A stretch of DNA of 64,000 nucleotides. Source: Akkermansia biwaensis (GTDB lineage: Bacteria; Verrucomicrobiota; Verrucomicrobiia; Verrucomicrobiales; Akkermansiaceae). Position numbers and translations under genes: made by a program. The notes beneath the pieces were generated by a model. It was given only the letters and a program-made list of their open reading frames with translations, did no database searches and was not told the origin of the DNA. Positions 15,797 through 24,300 of this stretch are shown in pieces. The stretch lies in NCBI RefSeq assembly GCF_026072915.1, contig NZ_AP025943.1, positions 62,001 to 126,000 of the forward strand, written 5' to 3'. Within the stretch, counting starts at the first letter, position 1, and the number at the start of each line of letters is the position of its first letter.

Positions 15797-16798
15797 ATGA
15801 TTCCGTGCCTCCTGCTGCTGCCCGCGGCCCTGCTGCTGGACATTCTCTTCGGGGATCCGCCCAACCGGCGGCATCCCGTCTGCCTCATCGGCTGGTGCGC
15901 GCGCCGTCTCGAACCTGCGGCGCGGCGTTTGTGGGGAGGAAGTTTCAAGGCCGGCATGCTGGCGGCCCTGGGTGTCTGCGCCGCTGCGGAATGCGGGCTA
16001 TTTCTGCTCTTTCTTCCCTTTTTCACGCTTTCCTCCCTGACGGCATCTCCCTGGCTACCGTGGATTCCCGCCGTTCTGGCCGTTTACATCTGCATGGCTC
16101 CGCGCGGACTGGCGGAACATGCGGCGCGGGTGGCCTCCGCCCTGCGCAGAGAAAACGGAGAAGAAGCGCGGCAAGCCGTCTCCATGATCGTGGGGCGCGA
16201 CACGGAACGGCTGGACTCCCGCGGCGTGGCGCGGGCCGCCATCGAAAGCGTGGCGGAAAATTTGATGGACGGCGTCTTTTCCACCTTGTTCTGGGCCGCC
16301 GCAGGGTGTTTGATAGGGGGCGCTCTCGGCGCGGCCGCCGCCGCGCTCGTCCACCGCGTCTTCAACATCCTGGATGCCATGTGGGGAAAGAAAAACGAAC
16401 AATACAGACACTTCGGCACCTTCGCCGCCCGCACGGACGACACCCTCAACTTCATTCCCGCTCGTCTCATCCTGTCCTGCATTTCCCTGGCGGCCCTGTT
16501 CCTTCCGGGCGCCTCCTCCCGCCACGCGCTCACCGTGGGCTGGACCTTCCGCCGCGCCCACGCCAGCCCCAACTCCGCCTGGAGCGAGGCGGCCTTCGCC
16601 GGGGCGCTCGGACTCCGCATCGGCGGCCCCGTCTCCTACAAGGGTATGCCCGCAGACTATCCCTGGATAGGCTCCGGACGGAAAGAAGCCACGGCCGGCG
16701 ACCTGGACCGCGCCATACGGCTCATGTGGCTCACTACGGCCATAGGCACGCTCCTCTTCTCCCTCATCCTTGCCCTTCCTCACTTGCAACCATCATGA
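15797..16798 (+). CDS. cbiB: Adenosylcobinamide-phosphate synthase CbiB
   Basis: 333-aa inner-membrane protein that joins adenosylcobyric acid to (R)-1-amino-2-propanol phosphate. The N-terminus LLLDILFGDPPNRRHPVCLI is the family signature; SMIVGRDTERL, AIESVAENLMDG, NTLDAMWGKKN-like (here NILDAMWGKKNEQYRHFGTF) and DDTLNFIPARL follow. Several hydrophobic segments are visible. The gene starts three bases after the CobQ stop and its TGA overlaps the ATG of cobT (ATGA). Its substrate is made by both halves of the upstream fusion protein. Confidence 0.93.
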   Translation: MIPCLLLLPAALLLDILFGDPPNRRHPVCLIGWCARRLEPAARRLWGGSFKAGMLAALGVCAAAECGLFLLFLPFFTLSSLTASPWLPWIPAVLAVYICMAPRGLAEHAARVASALRRENGEEARQAVSMIVGRDTERLDSRGVARAAIESVAENLMDGVFSTLFWAAAGCLIGGALGAAAAALVHRVFNILDAMWGKKNEQYRHFGTFAARTDDTLNFIPARLILSCISLAALFLPGASSRHALTVGWTFRRAHASPNSAWSEAAFAGALGLRIGGPVSYKGMPADYPWIGSGRKEATAGDLDRAIRLMWLTTAIGTLLFSLILALPHLQPS

Positions 16799-17835
16799 AC
16801 AAACTGCACATACCCCCGCTGGACGAACAGGCCGCCAAGGCCGCCCTGGAGCATCAGAAAATTCTGGCCAAGCCGCCGCTTGCGCTGGGAAAGCTGGAAC
16901 CGGTAGCCATCCAGATAGCCGCCATGACCGGCAACCCCGCTCCGCGCCTGAAAAACAAGACGGTGGTTCTCTTCGCCTCCGACCACCACATTGCCGACCA
17001 CGGCCTCAGCCTGACCTCCACGGACGTAACGTACATCCAGACGCGCAACTTCCTTCAGGGAGGGGGGACCATCAATGCCTTTACGCGCAATGCCGGAGCA
17101 CGCCTGACCGTGGTGGACGTGGGCGTGAACTACGACTTCGGCGACCTGCCGGGCCTCGTCAAAAGAAAAGTCATGCACGGCGCCAATGATTTCAGCAAAG
17201 GTCCGGCCATGACCCGGGAGCAGGCTCTGGAATGCCTGCAAGTGGGCATTGACATCGCGCGGGAGGAAAAAGCCAGGGGGCTGGACATCGTGGCCGCCGG
17301 GGAAATGGGCATCGGCAACACGACGCCGTCCTCCGCCATTGTGGCCGTTCTCACGGGAACCCCGGTGGAAACGGTGACCGGGCGCGGCTCCGGCGTCAAA
17401 GGAGAAGTCATCCGCAAAAAAATAGAACTCATTGAACGGGGAATCGCCCTGAACAAGCCGGACCCCGCCGATGCCATCGATGTGCTCGCCAAGGTGGGCG
17501 GCCCGGAAATAGGGGCCATGGCGGGGCTGATGCTGGGGGCGGCATCCCTGCGCGTTCCCATCGTCATCGACGGTTTCATCGCCGGGGCCGCGGCGGCCAT
17601 TGCCCAGGGAATCCGCCCGGAGGCGGCCCGGTACTTCCTCGGTTCCCACAACTCCGCGGAACCTGGGCACAAACTCATCATGGACCACATCGGCGTCACC
17701 ATGTACATGGACCTGGGCCTCTGCCTGGGAGAAGGCACGGGCGCGGCCCTCTTCTTCCCCGTGCTGGACGCCGCCACGCGGGTTCTTTCAGAAATGAAGA
17801 CCCTGCCGGAACTGGACATCACCGTGCCCCGCTAA
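16795..17835 (+). CDS. cobT: Nicotinate-nucleotide-dimethylbenzimidazole phosphoribosyltransferase CobT
   Basis: 346 aa. It activates the lower-ligand base as its alpha-ribotide, using nicotinate mononucleotide. Family marks: PPLALGKLE, VVLFASDHHIADHGLS, GEMGIGNTTPSSAI, TGRGSGV and LGEGTGAAL near the C-terminus, the last holding the catalytic Glu. The full length matches CobT. The start overlaps the cbiB stop by four bases. In this operon it would supply the new lower ligand that replaces one removed by CbiR, so it helps to determine which cobamide the cell ends up with. Confidence 0.95.
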   Translation: MNKLHIPPLDEQAAKAALEHQKILAKPPLALGKLEPVAIQIAAMTGNPAPRLKNKTVVLFASDHHIADHGLSLTSTDVTYIQTRNFLQGGGTINAFTRNAGARLTVVDVGVNYDFGDLPGLVKRKVMHGANDFSKGPAMTREQALECLQVGIDIAREEKARGLDIVAAGEMGIGNTTPSSAIVAVLTGTPVETVTGRGSGVKGEVIRKKIELIERGIALNKPDPADAIDVLAKVGGPEIGAMAGLMLGAASLRVPIVIDGFIAGAAAAIAQGIRPEAARYFLGSHNSAEPGHKLIMDHIGVTMYMDLGLCLGEGTGAALFFPVLDAATRVLSEMKTLPELDITVPR

Positions 17836-17851
17836 TACTGTACCTCCCCAG

Positions 17852-18595
17852 ATGACCGTCATCACCGCCATCCGCTCCGCCTTCGGCTTCCTGACCCGCC
17901 TACCCGTGGGGCCGTGGCCCCTGCAAAACGACCTGAACGGAATTTCCGCATGGCTTCCGCTGGTCGGCATTGTGGTGGGCGGACTGGTCGGAGGACTCAC
18001 CTTCCTTTCTTCCCTTCTCTTTTCCCCCCTCCTCTGCGGGGTCATCGGCTGCGCCTGCTGGGTGGCCGTCACAGGGGGATTGCATCTGGACGGCGTGGCG
18101 GACTGCGGGGACGGCCTCCCGGTGGAAGTCACGCAGGAACGCAGGCTGGAAATCATGAAAGACTCCCGGCTGGGAACCTTCGGAGGCACGGCCCTCTTCT
18201 TCAATCTGGCCTTCAAGGCGGCCGCCCTGGCCGTGCTGGCGGCCTCCGGTTCATGGCCTCTCCTGCTCACGGCCTGCATCCTGGCCGGACTCCTGGCCCG
18301 CAGCCAGATCTTCATCGCCATGCGCTTTCCCGGCGCGCGGCCCGGCGGCATGGGGGAAGCCTTCAGGCAGGGCACGCGCCCCGTCCACGCCCTGATTGCC
18401 GCCGCCGTCACCCTGGGTGCCTGCGTCCTGGCAGGCTGGTCCGGCCTGTATGCCCTGGGGGCCGCTCTGGCCGCATCCCTGGCCCTGCTCCTGTATGCCC
18501 GGCGCAGGCTGGGCGGCGTCACCGGGGACGTATTCGGCTGCACCGTGGAATGCACGGAATGGATTGTACTGCTTACCTTCTGCACCGCCCTATGA
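17852..18595 (+). CDS. cobS: Adenosylcobinamide-GDP ribazoletransferase CobS
   Basis: 247-aa integral membrane enzyme that condenses adenosylcobinamide-GDP with alpha-ribazole phosphate, the last assembly step. Motifs: FGFLTRLPVG at the start, GGLHLDGVADCGDGL with the metal-binding Asp residues, and IMKDSRLGTFGG. Several hydrophobic helices follow. It begins 16 bases after cobT, and its stop overlaps the start of cbiR (ATGA). Confidence 0.94.
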   Translation: MTVITAIRSAFGFLTRLPVGPWPLQNDLNGISAWLPLVGIVVGGLVGGLTFLSSLLFSPLLCGVIGCACWVAVTGGLHLDGVADCGDGLPVEVTQERRLEIMKDSRLGTFGGTALFFNLAFKAAALAVLAASGSWPLLLTACILAGLLARSQIFIAMRFPGARPGGMGEAFRQGTRPVHALIAAAVTLGACVLAGWSGLYALGAALAASLALLLYARRRLGGVTGDVFGCTVECTEWIVLLTFCTAL

Positions 18596-19404
18596 CCCCG
18601 CATAAATGCCGCATTCCCGGCCTTAACATCGGCTGCACCTCCTTCATCATCCCGGACTACTACGTTCCCGCCGTCAGGGAATGTGTCCGTTATGCGGACG
18701 ACATCGCCCTGCTCCTGCTGGAGGCGGGCAGCAAGGGGGAAAGCCTCATCACCCTCGCGGAAATCAGGGAACTGGGCCGCATCGCCAGGGACGCTGGAAT
18801 AACGTGGAACATCCACCTGCCGACGGACGGGGGATTCGCCACGCCCGAATCTGGCCGCCAGTACACGGAAAACATCATCCGCACCATCGAACTCACGCGG
18901 GAACTGGAGCCGCACACCTGGGTCATGCACGTGGTCACGGACCACATCCCCGGACCGGACATGCGGCCGCATCTGACGGAGGAGGAGACGGAAAGAATCC
19001 TCCGCTCCCTGGAGCAAATCACGCCCTATCTGCCCGCACCGGAATACCTGGCTCTGGAAAACTTGGAACGCCACCCTACGGACTATCTGGACGGGCTGGT
19101 CGCCGCCACGGAACATTCCCGCTGCTTCGACATCGGCCATGTCTGGAAGGAAGGGCTGAAACCGGAGGAACTCCTTCCCCTCTGGCTGCCGGACATCCGC
19201 ATGTGCCATCTGCACGGACTGGAAAAAAGGGACCACAAATCCCTGCACCACATGCCCGCCTCCGTGCTGGACGCCCTGCTCCACCCCATGTGGGACATCA
19301 GCTTCACCCCCCTCATCACGCTGGAAGTATTCAGTCTGGATGACTTCCTGAACTCCCACCAGGCCATGCTGGAATCCTATCAACGCCATGTCTCCAAACA
19401 CTGA
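18592..19404 (+). CDS. cbiR: Cobamide-remodelling hydrolase CbiR
   Basis: 270 aa with a TIM-barrel of the AP endonuclease-2 superfamily: WNIHLPTDGGF, HVVTDHIPGPD, LENLERHP, CFDIGHVWKEG, CHLHGLEKRDH and TLEVFSLDD supply the His/Glu/Asp metal ligands expected of the fold. It starts inside cobS and overlaps cobU by 17 bases. The CbiR family, described from A. muciniphila, removes the lower-ligand nucleoside from imported cobamides so that CobT, CobS and CobU can install another base. It is distinct from the amidohydrolase CbiZ. The call rests on fold motifs, position and organism; without the context it would be read only as a sugar-isomerase-like TIM barrel. Confidence 0.88.
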   Translation: MTPHKCRIPGLNIGCTSFIIPDYYVPAVRECVRYADDIALLLLEAGSKGESLITLAEIRELGRIARDAGITWNIHLPTDGGFATPESGRQYTENIIRTIELTRELEPHTWVMHVVTDHIPGPDMRPHLTEEETERILRSLEQITPYLPAPEYLALENLERHPTDYLDGLVAATEHSRCFDIGHVWKEGLKPEELLPLWLPDIRMCHLHGLEKRDHKSLHHMPASVLDALLHPMWDISFTPLITLEVFSLDDFLNSHQAMLESYQRHVSKH

Positions 19405-19966
19405 CACCTCCCGCCCCCGCATGACGCTCGTCGTAGGGGGCACCAGAAGCGGCAAAAGCCAGTACTCTGAAAAAATCGCCTCCGGCTTCGGGAAAAAAAT
19501 CCTGTATGTTGCCACGGCGGAAGTCTGGGACGGCTCCGGCTCCCTGGAATACCGCATCCGCAAGCACCGCGAACGCCGCCCGCAGGAATGGCCCACGCTG
19601 GAATGCCCGCGCAACGTGGCCGCCACCGTACAGGCGTCCGGTCTTCTGGAGCAAGTGGACGGCGTCATTCTGGAATGCATCACCCTGCTTGCCTCCAACA
19701 TCCTGTATGACCAGAAAGACCCTGCGGAATACCTTCCGTTTCAGGATGCCCTGATCCGGGAAATAGAAGCGTTGAAGGAACTCATTTCCCGGTCTCCCGT
19801 ACCATGGGTGCTCGTCTCTTCGGAAACCGGCATGGGCATCGTCCAGCCGGACCCGGAAACGCGCCACTACTGCGACGGTCTGGGCATCGCCAACCAGCTC
19901 CTGGCAAAAAGCGCGGATGAAGTTTACTTGATGGTGGCGGGGCTGCCTGTCACCGTAAAAAAGTGA
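19388..19966 (+). CDS. cobU: Bifunctional adenosylcobinamide kinase / guanylyltransferase CobU
   Basis: 192 aa. It phosphorylates adenosylcobinamide and adds GMP to form the GDP-activated intermediate used by CobS. It has the P-loop GGTRSGKSQYSE, the ATAEVWDG element and YRIRKHRERRP, which contains the guanylated His. The ATG at 19388 lies inside cbiR; a second ATG twelve codons in (MTLVVGGTRSGKS) would also give a complete enzyme. It is the last gene of the operon and ends seven bases before the stop of the convergent acyltransferase gene, with no obvious terminator between them. Confidence 0.94.
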   Translation: MSPNTDTSRPRMTLVVGGTRSGKSQYSEKIASGFGKKILYVATAEVWDGSGSLEYRIRKHRERRPQEWPTLECPRNVAATVQASGLLEQVDGVILECITLLASNILYDQKDPAEYLPFQDALIREIEALKELISRSPVPWVLVSSETGMGIVQPDPETRHYCDGLGIANQLLAKSADEVYLMVAGLPVTVKK

Positions 19967-19973
19967 CGGAAGC

Positions 19974-20975
19974 TCAACTCTTCAGCGCAATATACCTCAA
20001 CACACCCGGACAGATCCTGCCCAGCAGGAAATACACGCCGCTGAGAACAAGAAAAACCGCAGGCACAGCAAGTCCCCACATCCAATAACTTCCCTCCGGC
20101 AATCCAAGCCGGATCAGGAAGCGATACACCAGAGTATGGGCGGCATATACAAGAAAGATGGAAGGCCCAAGGCGTGCGCAAAAAGACGAAAATTTCCGGA
20201 AATACCGCGTCGCCAGCAAGGAACACGACGCTATCCACAACACTCCCATGCAGAGGAACAATGCGGACTCATGCCCCCTGTGGTACACTTCCCATGCAAA
20301 AACCGCCGGAAAAACAATCAGGACATACACCCAAGCCTTTTCAACCATATCCTTTAACTCTTTAAGGGAATAAGGGCTTAAAAGCATCCCCAGGGCAAAT
20401 GCGCCCAATCCTCTGGGATGAATGATGTTGCAGGCCATGTCCCCGTACTGGAACGTCAGCCTGATAGAACTTTCCGTACTGAACGGGATCAGGGCGGCTA
20501 GGCAGAGAACGGCCAGGCAGGGTCTCGGAATCCGGAACAATATGCCCGAAATCAGTACAAAAACCATTAAGTCCCTTAGGAACCATAAAATTACTCCCAG
20601 CGGAACGTGTCCGATCCCCATATTTGCCATCCATCCCAGCAGGGTGGAAGGAAATCCGAAAAGAGCCATGGAAACGAAAATCCAAAACACATAGGCGCAT
20701 AAAATCAAAGCTGCCTTTTTCCAGTTCAGCCAGGATACCGGGGAAGAAGCGGCGGCATAATTCCGGGCCAGGAAATAACCCGCCGCCATAAAAAAGAAAA
20801 ACACGCCCGCACGAGTCATACCAGTCACAGGACTATGATGAGTAGGAGTATGCTGAATCATTATGAAAAGCATGGCTAGAACCCGCATAATATCCACCCA
20901 GGCATCCCTGGGCTTTATTCCATTATCTGCACCGGATAAACAAAGAGGGGGGGGGGGGGGGGGTAAATAACTCAT
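19974..20975 (-). CDS. Acyltransferase-3 family membrane protein with poly-C tract near its start
   Basis: About 333 aa, with around ten hydrophobic segments. PRDAWVDIMRVLAMLFIMIQH is the classic start of OafA/WecH-type acyltransferases, which O-acetylate or succinylate surface polysaccharides; the conserved His is the last residue of that motif. ATG 20975 is followed after four codons by 17 consecutive C on the coding strand (20947-20963), read as six prolines (LPPPPPP) before the domain. A gain or loss of one C would frameshift the gene at codon 5-10. Upstream frame extends to 21104 but lacks sense. Currently in frame, hence ON in this sequence. The substrate is unknown. Confidence 0.82.
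   Translation of the reverse strand: MSYLPPPPPPLCLSGADNGIKPRDAWVDIMRVLAMLFIMIQHTPTHHSPVTGMTRAGVFFFFMAAGYFLARNYAAASSPVSWLNWKKAALILCAYVFWIFVSMALFGFPSTLLGWMANMGIGHVPLGVILWFLRDLMVFVLISGILFRIPRPCLAVLCLAALIPFSTESSIRLTFQYGDMACNIIHPRGLGAFALGMLLSPYSLKELKDMVEKAWVYVLIVFPAVFAWEVYHRGHESALFLCMGVLWIASCSLLATRYFRKFSSFCARLGPSIFLVYAAHTLVYRFLIRLGLPEGSYWMWGLAVPAVFLVLSGVYFLLGRICPGVLRYIALKS
20947..20963. repeat. Homopolymer tract of 17 G (phase-variation candidate)
   Basis: Seventeen consecutive G on the plus strand, inside the first codons of the minus-strand acyltransferase gene. Tracts this long slip readily in replication. The exact count may also vary with sequencing error. Confidence 0.85.
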
Positions 20976-21102
20976 TAATTTTATTCCATTTATAAAACAA
21001 CAAAGTACCCAAATGGGAGGGATGATTTTACCACAACGATGTTCCATGACAAGAGAAACCGACCCTCCGGACGTTGTACAACTTCCCATTGACAGCCGCG
21101 GC

Positions 21103-21265
21103 ACGGTATGTTAGGCATGCCCTGCCTCCGTAAATACGGGAGGCACTTCTGGGAAGCTCGCGGCACGAGCAGGAAATAAATGGGGAATCCGGTGTGAATC
21201 CGGAGCGGTACCGCCACTGTATGTTGTCCGGAATACAACCGGGCAATGAGCCAGATCGCCAGCCT
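21103..21265 (+). promoter_or_regulatory. Cobalamin riboswitch upstream of the autotransporter
   Basis: The B12-box region AATCCGGAGCGGTACCGCCA then CTGT (21187-21211) is identical over this core to the btuB leader, and GAGCCAGATCGCC follows at 21248-21260. A possible -35 (TTGACA, 21089-21094) lies just upstream. It precedes the autotransporter gene by about 50 bases, counted to ATG 21316. Confidence 0.92.
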
Positions 21266-21315
21266 CGAAGTATTTATGAACCGTCGGCGAGTATTCCGGC
21301 ATTCAGACCATACAC

Positions 21316-24300
21316 ATGCATTCATTAAAAACGCTCCGCTTGAACGGAGCAGACCATGATGGCCCGGCCCCCTTGGCGGCCGGGATTTCCCCCGCTTTTG
21401 CGGACTTTCCCTCCTGCGGCACGTACGCCGCACCGGACTCCTGCCACACCAGGCATAAAATGCAGGCCGTGGCCATGACTCTGGCCTGCCTTGGCATGCT
21501 GGCCCCGGTCCACGCACAGGACGCCGGCAGGGAAAACCTGAACGGAACCCGTGACGCCACAGTGGAAAGAACCGCATCAGACCCGGCTCTGGGAACGGTC
21601 TCCGCCACCATCAATGTGACCGGTTCCAGCAACGTACGCGGAATTTGGGGCAAATCCGATCCCCTCAGCATAGACACGATTGCGGAAGAAGCCGTTTTCA
21701 ACGTTTCCTCTACCAGAAACAATGCCTTTGGCATTGATACGTCATCGGGAGCCAGCCTGGACATCGGAACCATCGCCGGCAAGTTCAACGTCTCCGCAGC
21801 CAATACCAATGCCACGGGCATCAGAAGCTACGGCAAGATGATCAACATCGGAACCATGGCGGAATCCTCCGTCATGACCATTACGGCCAACTTCTCGTCC
21901 AACGGCATCTATGCCTACCAGGGAGGACTGGACATCGGCACCTTTGCGGGGCAAATTTCCGTCACCCTGGGTACCGGGAACTTTGCGAGGGGACTGTATT
22001 CCTACGGAAACACCATGGACTACCAGGGACCGCGCTACAAGGATGTCGAAATCGGCACCATCTCGGCTACCGGCAACATCTCCGCAGTGACAACTTCCGG
22101 ATATGGAGCCAGAGGTATCCAGTCCAATTACGGACGGGTGAATATTTCCCAAATCGACGGGCAAATCACCGCTAATTCCGGATCCACTGATGCCGGCGGG
22201 AAATTCTCCGCTCTCGGCATTGAGGCCAGAGAAGAGATCACGCTGGGCAACATCAGCGCTGCGGCCGCCATTACCGCCGCCTCCGGCGGCATGGATGCCT
22301 ATGGAATCTACGCAGGAGAGGAATCAGGCAACCAAACCCATTCCAACATCACCATAGGCAACGTAGCCGGAACCATCCGGGCCGAGGCCATGGCCGGTAC
22401 GGCCGCCGGGGCTTCCGCCACAGGCTCCCTGGCCGTGGGTGACATCAGCGGCGCCATTTCCGCCGCCTCCACGGGAAACGCGGCAGCGCACGGCCTACTG
22501 GCGGAATTCTCCCTCACCACAGGTACCATCAACGGAACCGTCAGCGCGACAACCGCCGGCGGCACGGCCGCAGCCCTGATGGGGGGTGCCGGCATCACAA
22601 CAACCATCGGATCCACCGGTATGGTTGAAGCCGCGGCAACGGGAGACGGCGGAACGGCCTATGCCCTGTACAGCGGCTCCTATACGAACTCCGACTTTTC
22701 TACGGAAAACACCGCGGACAACATCACCGTCCACGCAGGCGCCTCCATCACCGGCATCTGGGAACTGGGCGGTTCCGGCAAGGAAAGCTCCGTGGATACC
22801 ATCACGCTGCTCTCAGGCACGGGAAGCGATCCCGGACTGTTCGACTACACGGTGCGGACGACCGTCAACACCAACAAGTCGGATACCGCCACCCACCACT
22901 CCTCCGTTACGCTCAATGCAGGCAGTGCGGACAACAAGGCAAATTGGACCATCTCCACGGAAAAAGCCGCCGGGCTGGTCAACCGGTTCAACGTGGCCTA
23001 CGGCTCTAATGTTACCCTGACCGGAGACTCCCAAATTCTCCGTGACGGAGCCCTTGTCAACAATCTGGGCACCCTGTCCGGAACAGGCACGCTTACCATT
23101 GCGAAAGACATGACGCTGATCAGCGGAACCCTGGTGCAGAATGCAGCGGGAACCGCCCTGGAAGTGGGAACCAACGGTCTGGACATCAATCTGGACCTGG
23201 CCGAAAACGCTACGGTGGGAACCACGGTACTCAACACCACGGATACCGCCTGGGTCGTCACGCTGGACCAGATCAGGCAGGGTATCAAGGACATGTACAC
23301 CCCCAAGGTTGGCGGCTTTGACCTGGACAACTACCACATGACCTACCGCCTCCAGGGCCAGGTATTCCTGGGTGAAGGCACTCCCGTCATCGTGAAGCCC
23401 GGAGAAAGCATCCATATAGGGGAAGGATCCAAAGTCATCATCGGACAGGACCTGCCCGAACATGGCATCGTTCTGGAAGGCGGTGAAGCGGATCTGAGCC
23501 AGTCGGACGCCGTCATTTCTTCCGGCTCCGTCAGCGGCACTTCCGGCCAGCTCACGCTGTCGGAGGAACAAACCCTGAACTGGGAAAACTCCGGCACGGC
23601 CGGTTACCATGCCTCCGCCGCAAACGAAGGAGCCTTCGGAAATCTCAACGTCACCGCCAGGGATGGCACGATTGTCGCCGGCGGCTCCTACAAGGCGGAA
23701 AACGTCGCCATCACGAACAACGCCACCCTCATTCTGGACGGCAGGGATGCCAGCCTGGGCGTGGAAGGCGGAACCGTCACCCTGGGGGAATCATTCGCCC
23801 GTCCGGACGTTCCCGGACACCTGGTGCTGAACGGCTCCACCGTCCTGTCCGCCGTGGAAACCAACAGCGGTTCCTCCATATCCGGCTCCGGCACCTTCAA
23901 GGGACTCGTCAAATACTACGGCAGTGAACTGGTTCTGGGCAGAGAATCCTCCGCCGGCTGCCACAACTATGAAGGAGGCCTCAACGCCTGGGGAGGAGTG
24001 CAGGAATTCACGTTCTTCGTCAACGGAACGACTCCGGCAGACGCCGCCCATACCGGTGCGGACACCTATTCCCAACTGAACGTCTCTTCCACTTATTATG
24101 TGGACGGAGCCCACGTCAACGTGGTCATCGGGGACAATCTGCTCTTCAACTCGGAACAGAGCTTCTCCCTGTCCCTGGTCAACCTGGATCCCGGCACCGT
24201 TATTGATCCGGACGGAGACCTGTGGGACCTGACCGGCATCGCCCCCACGCTGAAAGGACGCACCGACCTGGTTACGGACACCGGCTTCACCGTATCCGCT

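Noticed and set aside
13763-15874. Open frame of 703 codons on the minus strand
   Set aside because: Antisense to the CobD-CobQ gene, whose catalytic motifs are clear.
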